Source: Owenia fusiformis | Taxonomy: Eukaryota; Annelida; Polychaeta; Sabellida; Oweniidae | Reading direction: 5' to 3' | Length of the DNA: 64,000 nucleotides | Assembly (NCBI GenBank): GCA_903813345.2 | Contig: CAIIXF020000007.1 | Location: forward strand, 35,310,538 to 35,374,537 | Part shown: positions 25,985-39,000 of the stretch, one piece after another | Numbering within the stretch: position 1 is the stretch's first letter | Layout: each line of letters starts with the position of its first letter | Notes under the pieces: model-generated | What the model was told of the DNA's origin: nothing | Databases searched by the model: none | The model's input: only the letters and a program-made list of their open reading frames with translations | Position numbers and translations under genes: made by a program

Positions 25985-26989
25985 GGTAGACTGTAAATCT
26001 AGTAAATCTAGTAAATCTCGTAAATCTAGTAAACCTAGTAAATCTAGTAAAATCTTGTAAAATCTTGTAAACTTTTTAGGGACCATTCATTTGATATCAA
26101 TGTCAGTCTCTATGTAAGAGTATTGGTGATTATGATTCCTTTTACAACATTAGAAAAATACCTTCTCTGCATTAAAATTCAGAGTCTTTCCTTTCATTAA
26201 ATAATCAATATACAAATTTTTTAACAAAATTGTGAAATATTATAATAAAAAAGAATGTTTAAGGGGCTGATATGATATGGCTTTAAACTATTAATTACAA
26301 GGAATACAAGGAACATATCATCATCAAAACGTAAATGGAAAGCATTGTAGAAATGCCATACTATACTTTATGTATAGGTAAAGCAAATAGATCAATCAGT
26401 AAGTTGTCTCACTAGATTCCCCTTACTACAGCATTTGATTGTTTTTTTTATTATTTTTTGGGGGTTGGCAAAAATCAATTTTGAAATTGCCATTTATCCA
26501 TTCCTCTCACATTGGAACTTTTACAAATATTGTCAATTGAACAGCATCGCCAAAAAATAAGCAATAACTAAATTATCTGATAGACTAAGCATTATAACAT
26601 TTTGTGAGGGAAAAACAAGCCTGTGTCATTTAGATGGTACGCATTGTCCCCTCAGTCCTTAAATATGTAACTTAATTTGTTAATAGAGCATGCTTCTTGG
26701 GTGGGTTGTGTATGATGATAAAATGGGTGTACCATTTGATAACCATTTTGTTATCCAGTACTAACATATAGTTGTTTTGTAACTAAATATAATGAAATAA
26801 AAGGTAGAATTTTTTCTACATGTTCATTTCATTCATACAAAGGCATTTTCAGTGCTTTTTCGACATTTGCACTTTATATCTTAGACATTGAATAATCAAG
26901 TTTTTACAAGATTTTACAAGATTTTACTAGATTTACTAGATTTACTAGTTTTACTAGATTTACTAGATTTACTAGATTTACAGTCTACC
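25985..26989. mobile_element. 1,005-bp element with about 95-bp repetitive inverted ends and 9-bp duplications
   Basis: Both ends begin GGTAGACTGTAAATCTAGTA and continue with six or more 9-bp GTAAATCTA units, then GTAAAATCTT units. ATCCAGGAG is duplicated at 25976-25984 and 26990-26998. A 9-bp duplication with long inverted ends fits Mutator-like elements; the interior has no transposase frame. The tandem structure inside the ends is unusual. Confidence 0.75.
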
Positions 26990-26998
26990 ATCCAGGAG

Positions 26999-27734
26999 AG
27001 CCCAAAATTGAGGATTTTTGAGATCTTTCATTCCAGCTCATATTTCATTTAATTGGGGTCGTTAAACTTGTGTACACGTGCCTGTGCTAATATCTGCTGT
27101 TAAATACAATGCCTATTATGTAATGTATTGACATTAGGTAAATGATTACATGATAACTATCTCACTTATTGACAGTTATAACTCTTCCCATCTGATGTGT
27201 TCAGATCACAGAATATGCCTCATAATATCAGAGCATGTTTCAGGTGAAACAGAAAGATGCTATGAGTATCAGAATGTCTTATGTTAGTCTTATCCAAACT
27301 TAAATATATTTTGACACTGGTCGGTGATCGTTGAATGACTCCCTGCACTAATTGTTGCACCTTTAATTATGAAGCGCCCATTGTTTCGATCACTTGTTTT
27401 ATACCTTATCACTCAAAATCACAACCAACGTCAATATGATTTACTCTGAGTGATAGTTTGATTCATCTTGGATTTCCAAGGTGATTGAAAATCAAACTGG
27501 GAAACGAGTATTCAGAGTTTGATTTCGACCCGGGGATTTCGATCACTTGTTTATATGCTCTATAAGAGTGATTAAGGATGTAGTTAGGCATTAGACTGTG
27601 TTCTTCACCTTCCCTTTTGAGTTGAGAAGGTGACTTACACGGGGGTGTATGGGGGGTATGCAGTCTTCTATTTCGAGTTTAAGAAGCTGTAATGACCTTC
27701 GATAGCAAGTCGCTACTACAGTCTCAGCTGTAGT
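26999..27734. other. Intergenic with a local duplication
   Basis: TTTCGATCACTTGTTT occurs twice (about 27378 and 27537), and AAATCAAACTGGGAAACGAG near 27490 matches 11825-11845. Nothing coding was recognised. Confidence 0.5.
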
Positions 27735-29528
27735 GGCTAGCAGTAGTAGGAAAAATAGGAATGCTGGATCAGGTTGATCAGGTTGATCACCTAGAAACGG
27801 GAATCCCCTGCATGGACCTGATGATGAAATATGGGATTCCCCAACGTTTCTCGAACGTAACACGGGATTTCCAAACGTTCAGACGATTTCCGATCGTATT
27901 CCCCGTTTTCATCAACTACGTCATCGAGGGGATTCCCATGTTCCATCAATCTGGTTTAATCCGGTTTAATATTTGATAATTTATGACTATTTAGTATAAA
28001 ATAATGTATATATTAAATATGTTTAACTAGGGGTCAATTCGGTATAATTCCTAAAATATCGTAGTATACAGAAATAGTTCATTTCGTTTCGCTAAAGGGT
28101 ATTCCCCGTTTTCATCAACTACGTCATCGATAAGAGGAGGGAAAGCCCCAGAGTTTCAAGATGACAGACATAATTACCTCTCTTGCTTACCACCTTCGTT
28201 CGTTCGAATTTTCATCGGCTAGTTATCAAATACTACACTTCGATGGTATGTTATAATTGATATAGGCATATTCCGTACACCTTTCTTTATCTTGATGTGA
28301 AATGAGAAGCTATGATATTGGTTAACACGCCAGAAATGAACATAATATTATTCGAAGCGTATTTCGAAAATTTTGAAACCGCCATTGATGACGTCATTTG
28401 TTTGGCGACTTTTGACCAATCAGCGACCGTGTCATCTCAATACAGATTTACATTATAAGCGTATGTCATCTTTGAACCCTGGTGTTTCTCCCCCTCTGGT
28501 CATCGATGGAATTTCCGAACGTTTTCGTGCCGTCAGAGTTGATAGATACCAACGTTTTTCGAACGTTTAGACGATTTCAGAATGTTTCAACGTTGCGTCA
28601 TCGAGGAGATTTCCCCTCAACATCCTGTTAAGACGACTTCCTGAATCCCCCGACCCATTCAAACACGAGTAGAATGTATGACAATGTTGATGTCACCCGA
28701 CAGCGCCCCGGGGGTGGGGCACATTCGAAAAATCTTGAAAAGTAAAGTTGCCTAGAATATGGCTGTGTAGTATATCAAATGAATTGGAATTGTGAATAGA
28801 AAACGTAGGAAAGGTACCCGGATGAGTTTATTTCCATATCGAGTCTATGGGTGGCCCGTGGGATGGGGCTTGGAATAGGTTAAAAGTAAAAGATCAATAA
28901 ATACAGGCGTGTAGTATATCAAACGAAAGCGCATCGTGCGTAGATAAGATATTTATCATTATTTGTTAATCCACAACCCTCGCAAAAAGTGTTAGCCCTC
29001 GCAAATCAATTTGGGTTTGAATAAGGTTTTAAATTGAATATTTAGAAATAAGGACATATTGTATATCAAATGAAAGACCATAGTGCAAAGATTAACAATT
29101 TATAAAAATTGTCGACCCATGGCCCTCGCAAAAAAAAGTTAAGTCCCTCGCAAATATTTTATCCTAGGTTCTTAATATTTCGGGAAGCCTGTTCACTATT
29201 GTTTAATAGTATGTAATGTATACTATTGTTCATTAGCATGCCACCTATTGTTGAGTAGCATGTTCACTGTTCTTTATTAGCATGTTCACTATTGTTTACT
29301 AGCATGTTTACTATTGTTCACTAGCATGTTCACTAGCATGTTAACTTATGTCCACTAGCATGTTCACATATGATCACTAGCATGTTCACTTATGTTCACT
29401 AGCATGTTCACTATGTTCACTAGCATGTTCACTATTGTTCACTAGCACGTCAAATGAAATATGTTGAAGAACATAATCTGTATGGTCCAAGGTTATACAA
29501 ACATGAACATAGTGATGGTGATGATAAC
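27735..29528 (+). repeat. Left arm of a 4.1-kb palindrome
   Basis: This arm is the inverted copy of 30058-31842. I saw only a few scattered differences in the stretches compared by eye. It holds two short open frames (27761-27976 and 28373-28570) that are identical in the other arm, repeated TTCATCAACTACGTCATCGA and TTTCGAACGTTTAGACGATT motifs, a CRE TGACGTCA and CCAATCAGCGA near 28390-28430, two CCCTCGCAAA blocks, and a CACTAGCATGTT tandem array at about 29215-29450. The frames resemble no family I know. Confidence 0.9.
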
Positions 29529-30057
29529 GCCAAGGCTAAGTTAAAAATGAAGAAAATTAAAAGGGCCTTGTATAGACCATACAATATTCCCAAAAAGAAC
29601 AAATAAACAATAACAAATGATATACACGACATTTCCACTTCTTCTTTCATATACAGAGTACTTTGAGAACCCATACAGAACCCCAGGAGAATCCGTTCAG
29701 AACCCCAGGAGAGCCCATACAGAACCCTTGGAGAATCCATTCAGAATCCCAGGAGAATCCATAGAGAACCCCATGACATGCTATGCTACATGTTATGCTA
29801 CCATGCTATGCTACAAGTAATGCTACCAGCTGCATGCTATGCTACATGTTATGCTACTATGCTACATGTTATGCTACAAGGAATGCTACCATGCCACATG
29901 CTATGCTATATGTTATGCTACTTTGCTACATGCTATGCTGCATGTTATGCTACCATGCTACTAACTATGCTATATACCATGCTACATATGATGCTACATG
30001 TTATGTAACATGATGCTACATATAATGCTACATGTTAGTAGCATGGTAGCATAACAT
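29529..30057. repeat. Palindrome core with two minisatellites
   Basis: The 529-bp unpaired core holds about six copies of a 19-21-bp unit around AGAACCCCAGGAGAATCC (29665-29775), followed by a run of ATGCTATGCTACATGTT units (29776-30050). The second run is open in several frames, giving spurious MLCYHAMLC-type peptides that I do not consider genes. Confidence 0.85.
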
Positions 30058-31842
30058 GTTATCATCACCATCACTATGTTTATGTTTGTATAACCTTGGA
30101 CCATACAGATTATGTTCTTCAACATATTTCATTTGACGTGCTAGTGAACATGCTAGTGAACATAGTGAACATGCTAGTGAACATAAGTGAACATGCTAGT
30201 GATCATATGTGAACATGCTAGTGGACATAAGTTAACATGCTAGTGAACATGCTAGTGAACAATAGTAAACATGCTAGTAAACAATAGTGAACATGCTAAT
30301 AAAGAACAGTGAACATGCTACTCAACAATAGGTGGCATGCTAATGAACAATAGTATACATTACATACTATTAAACAATAGTGAACAGGCTTCCCGAAATA
30401 TTAAGATCCTAGGATAAAATATTTGCGAGGGACTTAACTTTTTTTTGCGAGGGCCATGGGTCGACAAGTATTTATAAATTGTTAATCTTTGCACTATGGT
30501 CTTTCATTTGATATACAATATGTCCTTATTTCTAAATATTCTATTTTAAACCTTATTCAAACCCAAATTGATTTGCGAGGGCTAACACTTTTTGCGAGGG
30601 TTGTGGATTGACAAATAATGATAAATATCTTATCTACGCACGATGTGCTTTCGTTTGATATACTACACGCCTGTATTTATTGATCTTTTACTTTTAACCT
30701 ATTCCAAGCCCCATCGCACGGGCCACCCATAGACTCGATATGGAAATAAACTCATCCGGGTACCTTGCCTACGTTTTCTATTCACAATTCCAATTCATTT
30801 GATATACTACACAGCCATATTCTAGGCAACTTTACTTTTCAAGATTTTTCGAATGTGCCCCACCCCCGGGGCGCTGTCGGGTGACATCAACATTGTCATA
30901 CATTCTACTCGTGTTTGAATGGGTCGGGGGATTCAGGAAGTCGTCTTAACAGGATGTTGAGGGGAAATCTCCTCGATGACGCAACGTTGAAACATTCTGA
31001 AATCGTCTAAACGTTCGAAAAACGTTGGTATCTATCAACTCTGACGGCACGAAAACGTTCGGAAATTCCATCGATGACCAGAGGGGGAGAAACACCAGGG
31101 TTCAAAGATGACATACGCTTATAATGTAAATCTGTATTGAGATGACACGGTCGCTGATTGGTCAAAAGTCGCCAAACAAATGACGTCATCAATGGCGGTT
31201 TCAAAATTTTCGAAATACGCTTCGAATAATATTATGTTCATTTCTGGCGTGTTAACCAATATCATAGCTTCTCATTTCACATCAAGATAAAGAAAGGTGT
31301 ACGGAATATGCCTATATCAATTATAACATACCATCGAAGTGTAGTATTTGATAACTAGCCGATGAAAATTCGAACGAACGAAGGTGGTAAGCAAGAGAGG
31401 TAATTATGTCTGTCATCTTGAAACTCTGGGGCTTTCCCTCCTCTTATCGATGACGTAGTTGATGAAAACGGGGAATACCCTTTAGCGAAACGAAATGAAC
31501 TATTTCTGTATACTACGATATTTTAGGAATTATACCGAATTGACCCCTAGTTAAACATATTTAATATATACATTATTTTATACTAAATAGTCATAAATTA
31601 TCAAATATTAAACCGGATTAAACCAGATTGATGGAACATGGGAATTCCCTCGATGACGTAGTTGATGAAAACGGGGAATACGATCGGAAATCGTCTGAAC
31701 GTTTGGAAATCCCGTGTTACGTTCGAGAAACGTTGGGGAATCCCATATTTCATCATCAGGTCCATGCAGGGGATTCCCGTTTCTAGGTGATCAACCTGAT
31801 CAACCTGATCCAGCATTCCTATTTTTCCTACTACTGCTAGCC
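30058..31842 (-). repeat. Right arm of the palindrome
   Basis: Inverted copy of 27735-29528. Differences seen by eye include GGTTCTTAA versus GGATCTTAA next to CCTA, and AAAAATTGTCGAC versus AAATACTTGTCGAC. The outer end stops at CTAGCC (31837-31842), two bases into the tRNA-like sequence that follows. The outer arm ends share GGCTAGCAGTAG. No clear target duplication could be fixed outside the arms. Confidence 0.9.
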
Positions 31843-31910
31843 TTTATGGCTCAGGGGTAGAGCGTCTGACTCGAGAGCGGGAGGTCCTGGGCTCTATTCC
31901 CGTACGGGGC
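31840..31910 (+). repeat. tRNA-like SINE head
   Basis: The 71-nt sequence has an A-box-like TGGCTCAGGGG with a GCTC/GAGC D-stem, a seven-base loop CTCGAGA, a B-box-like GGGCTCTATTCC and partly pairing ends GCCTTTA/CGGGGC. The anticodon and T stems have mismatches, so a functional tRNA is unlikely. The following sequence to about 32150 may be the SINE body. It is most likely a tRNA-derived SINE 5' end, directly abutting the palindrome. Confidence 0.5.
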
Positions 31911-32149
31911 ATTGAATTTAGCACATTCTCTTTCGAGTCTAGTATCTGGCTTGGTACACTACAGCTCCCCGACGAGCGTGCCCAAGGGTCGTTACAAAGC
32001 TATGGCCGCGTACGCCCGTTGTATAGCAAACGTGATAGAGGTCTTTTAACGATTTCAGCAAGCAAGACCATTACATTGAGATCTCTGCTAGGATCCTTGC
32101 CAAAGAGCTGTAATTACGACTGGCTTTTGAGATTAAAGATACCAACATA

Positions 32150-32804
32150 ATTCAGCAATCTGATTCAATTATCGCAATCATGTAAAACATTGTCCTTGTT
32201 ATATGTAGCTAATATACATCAATAATTCATATGGACGCTCGTTCTAATAGACTCATGTATTATGATATTATAAACGATACTACCAGTACTGCGAGAAATA
32301 TATAATCGAAATTATTACAAGCGAAAGCAAGAATTGACTTTTTGGAAACGCTTCATACATACCTTTTCTGATTTACAGCAAGCAAGGATCTATAAAATCA
32401 ATGTTTATTTATGATAAGCAATAAATAGGTAGTTGAGATATAAATGAACCGATGCAAAGTGGTGCAGTGTGAAAACCACCGAGGTCGTCTCCGAACTTAA
32501 CGGAACTGATCCAGAAACAAAAAATCAATCGTTCGATAATCCACTGAAGCAGAAAACGCAAAGATTTGATGGAGAACGACATTCAGAGTCAAAATTGGAG
32601 TTTCGATATGAAATAATAACAAGTTTGTAAATCAAATAAGAGCATAACCTGCCTGAGGTATTGACTTACAGTAAAACACAGAAACAGCTGCACATTTTGT
32701 GGAAAAAATATAATATACGACGTTATTCTAATCATTTAAAAGCTTATAACTCTTAATGGTAGTCAATTTTCTGGATATTTCTAGTGGAAAAACGGATTAT
32801 CAGC
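32150..32804. other. Upstream of the candidate Ly-6 first exon
   Basis: AT-rich with no repeat or frame recognised. It would hold the promoter if 32805-32868 is exon 1. No TATA or CCAAT box stands out. Confidence 0.4.
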
Positions 32805-32868
32805 ATGATATATGACGTTTATAGCAGTTTTGTAACATTAGGAGTATTAGTCTTATGTTTAGTAAATG
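32805..32868 (+). CDS. Candidate signal-peptide exon of the Ly-6-like gene
   Basis: ATG at 32805 opens a 21-codon stretch with a hydrophobic core (FVTLGVLVLCLV) ending in N, one spare base, and a perfect donor GTAAGT at 32869. The phase (1) matches the acceptor at 46118, giving NG-to-E joining and a typical signal-peptide exon. Ly-6 genes commonly encode the signal peptide in a separate first exon with phase 1 introns. The implied intron is 13.2 kb and rich in repeats, so the link is inferred. Confidence 0.5.
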
Positions 32869-35800
32869 GTAAGTACTTCGGGTGATAGCACTTAAGTAGT
32901 TCGTTCTATTGTTCCAATGCCAGAGCTGGAATCTATCTTTGAACTAATTCTCATTTATCAAAAAATATCTCGCAGAAATAATGATGTAATATTGTATGAT
33001 AACACAGTCTATAGTTGGTAGATAATTTCACATTTTTGACAGATCCAATTGATTGAACATGCGGTAAAGTATTCGACAAAAAATAAAATTCTTGATTACA
33101 CCTCATATCTTTATATTCACCGAGTTGATATACAAGTCTTTGTTTTACTCCAATTTGTCTTGGGCTGGATAAACCATCCCTTTACTGTAAATGACTATTC
33201 TGAGTCAAACGGGCCTTGTTTTACTGGGGAGTTTGTATATCGCGCTGTACCGACTTATATTTCAGCTCTTTATTAGCTCATACAACTACACTTTATGAGT
33301 TTTTATTGACGTCATGATTTGACTTACATGCGTTTCGACGTGACAGATCATACAACGATTACAGCATATTGTTTTATGATCGTTACAATCTCTTATCATT
33401 ATGAAAGCTTCTTAATAGAAACATAGGAATAAAACAAATAATATTGTTGAATGAGATAGAAATGTTTACAAACATGATGAATTTATTGTTGAATTATTAG
33501 ATTTATTTGTAATTTTGTTACAATTTGATTGGAATTGTTTGTTTCAGTATCTGTTCATTTTTTTTATTTTATTTGTAATCGTTCTCAGGTTTTAGCCCCT
33601 TGTGTATCCGAAATCAATCCACATATATTCTTTGATAGGTTTCTTTCATTCAACGTCAATATTTCCCCAATGCTCATTATTTTTGGGTACAAATAAATAA
33701 ACCAACTTCAAAAGGAAATTACATCTCATAAGATAGATGCAGCATCTGAGACTAATAAATTATCTAAGGACGTAAGTGGTTTCTTAAGGAGCGTGTAACA
33801 GTTTGCCAGAATCCCCGGGAGACCCACCAGGCAGCTTTAGAAACAATCGTAGCGTTCACCTGTACCCTTTTCAAGACGATATTGTCAATAGGCGCTCTAT
33901 ATCACCGATAAACATCTGAAATTATCGAGCCAACCAGAGTGCCCTCGTATTGCTAATGTAGTCATTCAAAGATAGGTCTTTATATGTTACCATACACACA
34001 AAAGTGGGCGTGCAATGCCAGCCAGTCTTGGATTTGTTGAACGCTTAACACTAAAACGTTTGATCCAAGCAAGGGCCCATGATCCAAGTCAGAGGTCAAA
34101 GAATTTTGTTGATTGTGATCGATGAGTCAGGGTGCACGATTGATCAACATAGACAGTTCAAGGTGCCCCTAAAAGTAATCAAACATGAATGTAAGCTTAA
34201 TCATCCCCTGATCTAAGTGAATAAAGATCAGGAACAACCATTCTTTTAAAGTGAGAAACTAGTGGACGTAATGTGTCTATTCTGACCCGAATTCTAGGAT
34301 GGAATACACCGATGAAATGTCTAAAACTACAAGAGTCTGATACTGTACTGTGTTAATGTACTCAATTAATCCTTTAAATTCATCATATACCTCATCAGCA
34401 GCCACTACATATACGTTATACACGCGGTTACCAACAAAGTATATATTAGAAATATACATAAATCTTCGGCTTATTTTGGGAGTGTAACGTTCCGGTTAAT
34501 TATAGCCACAACAAATGTATATCTCCATAGAGATTTTTTATCAAGACTGTCGTCCAGGTACTTTGCCAGCTACCGTTTTAGAGAAATTGGATATATATTT
34601 GGATTAATCATGAACCATTAATTTTCTTAATTGATAGTGGACTGTGGAGGTCTCGTTCCATGTACAACCACACCTGTTAGGTAGAACACCTTTACAATTG
34701 AAAATATCAATGGGTTATTGGGTTGGATTACCTATGACGCTAGTCGAGGTATTTTCTTTAATTATTCACGCCGGGAAACATGCGTACTATTTATACTTTT
34801 AATTTCAAAAAACACCTCTCAAGTGGAACACTATTTTAAGTACCTACCTCAGGCGTTCCACACAGCACAGTTTTACTGTATTAATAATAGCGTTGGGGTT
34901 TGCATGATATGTCTAAGGGCAACGACACCATATAACCTTTACAGTAACCAATTACCATAGCTACTTCAATGTTTAATAAATATTTCCAATCGGGAACCAT
35001 ATCTTTGGCCATTTTTGACAAATTAACCTATCATTTTGGCATTGGATTTGGTAATTTGAATCTAATTTAGGAGGGAATTAATAACATCTACTAAATTCTA
35101 AACGCTAGTCATTTTGCGTGTATTTACCGAACGGAGAGTGGTTTTACTAGTTATTAACGTTTACTTGGGTGATGGAGTAGTTACAGAAAAGAGGATATAC
35201 GTATGCAGTGGGGAGAAAAAGTTTTACTGTGATTAATGCGTTTGGTTAATGTCAAATGATTATTACGATTGTGTGTCAAATAGTGTGTCAGATTGTGTCA
35301 AAAAAAGAAACAGAAATCAAATTAACACATCTTTACTATCACGGCTACTATGAAATTCAACACTTCGCCCGCTTAAAATTCACAGTTGTTAATTTAAAAC
35401 AAGAAGCGTGGTCCCAGGGATAATTGTCCCCTTGTACTTGTATTTATTGTATGATCTGTAAAATGAAGCCTTCTGATTGGTCAGTTCTTGTGCTGTAACA
35501 ATCTGTATTGCTAATGAGATTGTCCACATTGATCATCTCCATCGCAATACAGAAAATATTGGTACGGAGGGGATATTCTCAGTAGCAATACAGAGGATCA
35601 CACGATAAAAACGTTATAGAATGATTTGAAGTGCAAAACAGGATATATTCTGCTCTCGATATTCTGTATTGGCACTCGACTTCGTCTCATTCCAATACGG
35701 AATTTCTCAAGCAGGACATATCCTGTCTTGCACTTCAAATCATTCAATAACTTACATGTATAATATTATCCCATTCGTAAATATTATATACCAGTATAGT

Positions 35801-36028
35801 ATCTTATATAGCATGGTATTAACACGATATTAAAGTGTTAGATAGTGTTTCCAAAATCAACTTATACACTAAGGAAATTAAATTAATTTGCATTAACAGA
35901 ATTAAAACCCGATACGGGTATAAGTTCAATAGAATACGGGAATTGCTTCGGAATTGCTTCACTTGAGCAAACTAACTTCATTGTGTTATTACACAATGCT
36001 TACATAATCGTGTGTACACCGCGTGGAC
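32869..36028. other. Probable intron, no gene seen; hairpin at 35620-35748
   Basis: Mostly unique AT-rich sequence. At 35620-35748 an inverted repeat pairs AATGATTTGAAGTGCAA with TTGCACTTCAAATCATT, and ACAGGATAT with ATATCCTGT, around a 70-bp loop; this is a likely small fold-back element. Confidence 0.55.
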
Positions 36029-39000
36029 CTTATTATGTCCCCACCACATAGTGTGGGGCCATATTGTCGGCCTATGCGCGTCTGTCTGTCTGTCCGTATG
36101 TCCGTCTGTCCGTCCGTCCGTACGTCCGGCAGTTTTCTCCAAAACCGCCACAGATATTTTTTTTTTTATTCAATGCTTTATTGTACTAAAAATCCTTTTC
36201 GGGTGAGTGTACAGCAAATAAACATGATAAAATAAAACTAAAACTATACATACAATTACAATAACATACAATGCAAATTTTACATGGCAAATAATGACAA
36301 TATAATGTGATTGACTGATCATTAGATATATACCAACAACTACTATTAGCCTACACATACATGTATATATTTATATTGATAATATAGTTGTTGATCTCTT
36401 TTCAATTATTTCATAAAGGTATTTTGCAAAGGTGATACACATGTTACCCTCAGCATTAAACATATAATTAGCCTTTTCTTCGGTAGTCAATACAGTTAGA
36501 TTTGGGCAAATCGAGTTAAACGTATCAAAGTATTCATATCTCATTTTTTCCAATTTTTGGCACTCAAAAATAAAATGTGTTTCCGTACCAGTGTTGATTT
36601 TACATAATTTGCATTTTCTTTGATCTCTCGGAACTATTGGTCTTGTATACCTTCCTCGCTCTATTTCTAAATTGTGTGCACTTATTCTTAATCGCGTCAT
36701 AGATTTCCTATGTTCAGCGTTCTTTATTAAATTCAAATATGGTTCTTTTCCCCATCGTTGTTTGATATTATTCAAAAATTCTAATTTCCCTTTATTATCA
36801 TTGACAGTTTTTTCCCAATATTTTATATATCTTTTTTCAAAGATTTTAGATATCACCTTCAAATTTTCAGGGATAACTTATGAGTGCATCTAGATGTGGA
36901 TGAAAGAAATTTAAGTGGATACCTACTTCCTGTCGGCCATTTTGAAGTAAAATGCTAAAATCCTTGTCTGCAAACTTTAAGAAAAATGGCTTCAAAGTTG
37001 CTTTTGAAACTTTAATATCTTGTTCAGCTCACTTCATTCTACATCTGATTAGGTTTTGGACCTGTTGGCTCAGTCATGTCAGCCATTTTGAATGTTTTAA
37101 GAAAAGTTAGCGCGCGATAATACTTTGTATCATATTGAATGGTGTTTTTCAATTTTCACACTTTAACTATTTAGTAGCTTTATAAATAATTTCAGGTGTA
37201 CTTTGTTGTAAAAGCCTGTATGTTATTGTTAACAGTAGTAATATGTGATAATTTTGTAAAAGGAAATCAGCAAAAACTCATAATCACTTTTTTATTGTCG
37301 GCCATTTTGGATTTTTCCGTCCTAAAATCTTGTCTGTAAAGTCTTGTCTACGCGTTTTCAGGTGAACCGTTTGGTAGATCAATTTCAAATTTTCAGGGAT
37401 GATTCTTAGTATGAAAATCTAGATCTGATTAGTTTTTGGGCATTCTGGGTAAATGCCAAGGCAGCCATTTTGGATTTTCCGTCCTAAAATCTTGTCTGTA
37501 AAGTCTTGTCTACGCTTTTCCAGGTGAACTGTTTGGTAGATCAATTTCAAATTGTGATAATTTTGTAAAAGGAAATCAGCAAAAACTCATAATCACTTTT
37601 TTATTGTCAGCCATTTTGGATTTTTCCGTCCTAAAATCTTGTCTGTAAAGTCTTGTCTACGTGTTTTCAGGTGAACCGTTTGGTAGACCAATTTCAAATT
37701 TTCAGGGATTATTCTTAGTATGAAAATCTAGATCTGATTAGTTTTTGGGCATTCTGGGTAAATGTCAAGGCAGCCATTTTGGATTTTCCGTCCTAAAATC
37801 TTGTCCGTAAAGTCTTGTCTACGCATTTCCAGGTGAACTGTTAGGTAGATCAATTTCAAATTTTCAGGGATGATTCTTAGTATGAAAATCTAGATCTGAT
37901 TAGTTTTTTGGCATTCTGGATAAATGTCAAGGGAGCCATTTTGGATTCTCCATCTTAAAATCTTGCCCGTAAAGTCTTGTCTACGAATTTTTAGGTGAAC
38001 CGTGGGGTAGATCAATTTCAAATTTTCAGGGATGATTCTTAGTATGAAAATCTAGATCTGTTTAGTTTTTTGGCATTCTGGATAAATGTCAAGGCAGCCA
38101 TTTTGGATTTTCTGTCTTAAAATCTTGCCTGTAAAGTCTTGTCTACGCGTTTTTAGGTGAACCGTTTGGTAGATCAATTTCAAATTTTCAGAGATGATTC
38201 TTAGTATGAAACTCTAGATCTGATTAGTTTTTGGGCATTCTGGGTAAATGTCAAGGCAGTCATTTTGAATTTTCTGTCCTAAAATCTTGTCTGTTAAGTT
38301 TTGTCTACGCATTTCCAGGTGAACTGTTTGGTAGATCAATTTCAAATTTTCAGGGATGATTCTTAGTATGAAAATCTAGATCTGATTAGTTTTTTGGCAT
38401 TCTGGATAAATGTCAAGGAGCATTTTGGATTTTCCATCTTAAAATCTTGCCCGTAAAGTCTTGTCTACGCATTTTTAGGTGAACCGTGTGGTAGATCAAT
38501 TTCAAATTTTCAGGGATGATTCTTAATATGAAAATCTAGATCTGATTAGTTTTTTGGCATTCTGGATAAATGTCAAGGCAGCCATTTTGGATTTTTTGTC
38601 TTAAAGTCTTGCCTGTAAAATCTTGTCTACGCGTTTTTAGGTGATCCGTTTGGTAGATCAAATTCAAATTTTCAGAGATGATTCTTAGTATGAAAATCTA
38701 GATCTGATTAGTTTTTGAGCATTCTGGGTAAATGTCAAGGCAGCCATTTTGGATTTTCTGTCCTAAAATCTTGTCTGTTAAGTTTTGTCTACGATTTTCC
38801 AGGTGAACCGTTTTGAGATCAATTTCAAATTTTCAGGGATGATTCTTAGTATGAAAATCTAGAAGAGATTAGTTTTTTGGCATTCTGGATAAATGTCAAG
38901 GCAGCCATTTTGGATTTTCCGTCCTAAAATCTTGTTTGTAAAGTCTTGTTTACATGATTTCTGATTAACTGTGTGAGGGATCAATTTCAAATTTTCAGGG

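Noticed and set aside
27761-28570. Short frames 27761-27976 and 28373-28570 (and their identical copies in the other arm)
   Set aside because: Identity between arms reflects the palindrome, not protein conservation. They lack recognisable domains, so I did not call genes.
29778-30013. Two overlapping 76-aa frames (MLCYHAMLC-type)
   Set aside because: They are translations of the ATGCTATGCTACATGTT minisatellite; any frame without a stop in the unit stays open.
31840-31910. Functional tRNA gene
   Set aside because: Anticodon and T stems have mismatches and the B box deviates from GGTTCRANTCC; a SINE head is more likely.
36012-36235. Plus frames over the CTGTCCGTC repeats
   Set aside because: They are short frames through a simple-sequence region at the edge of a dispersed repeat.
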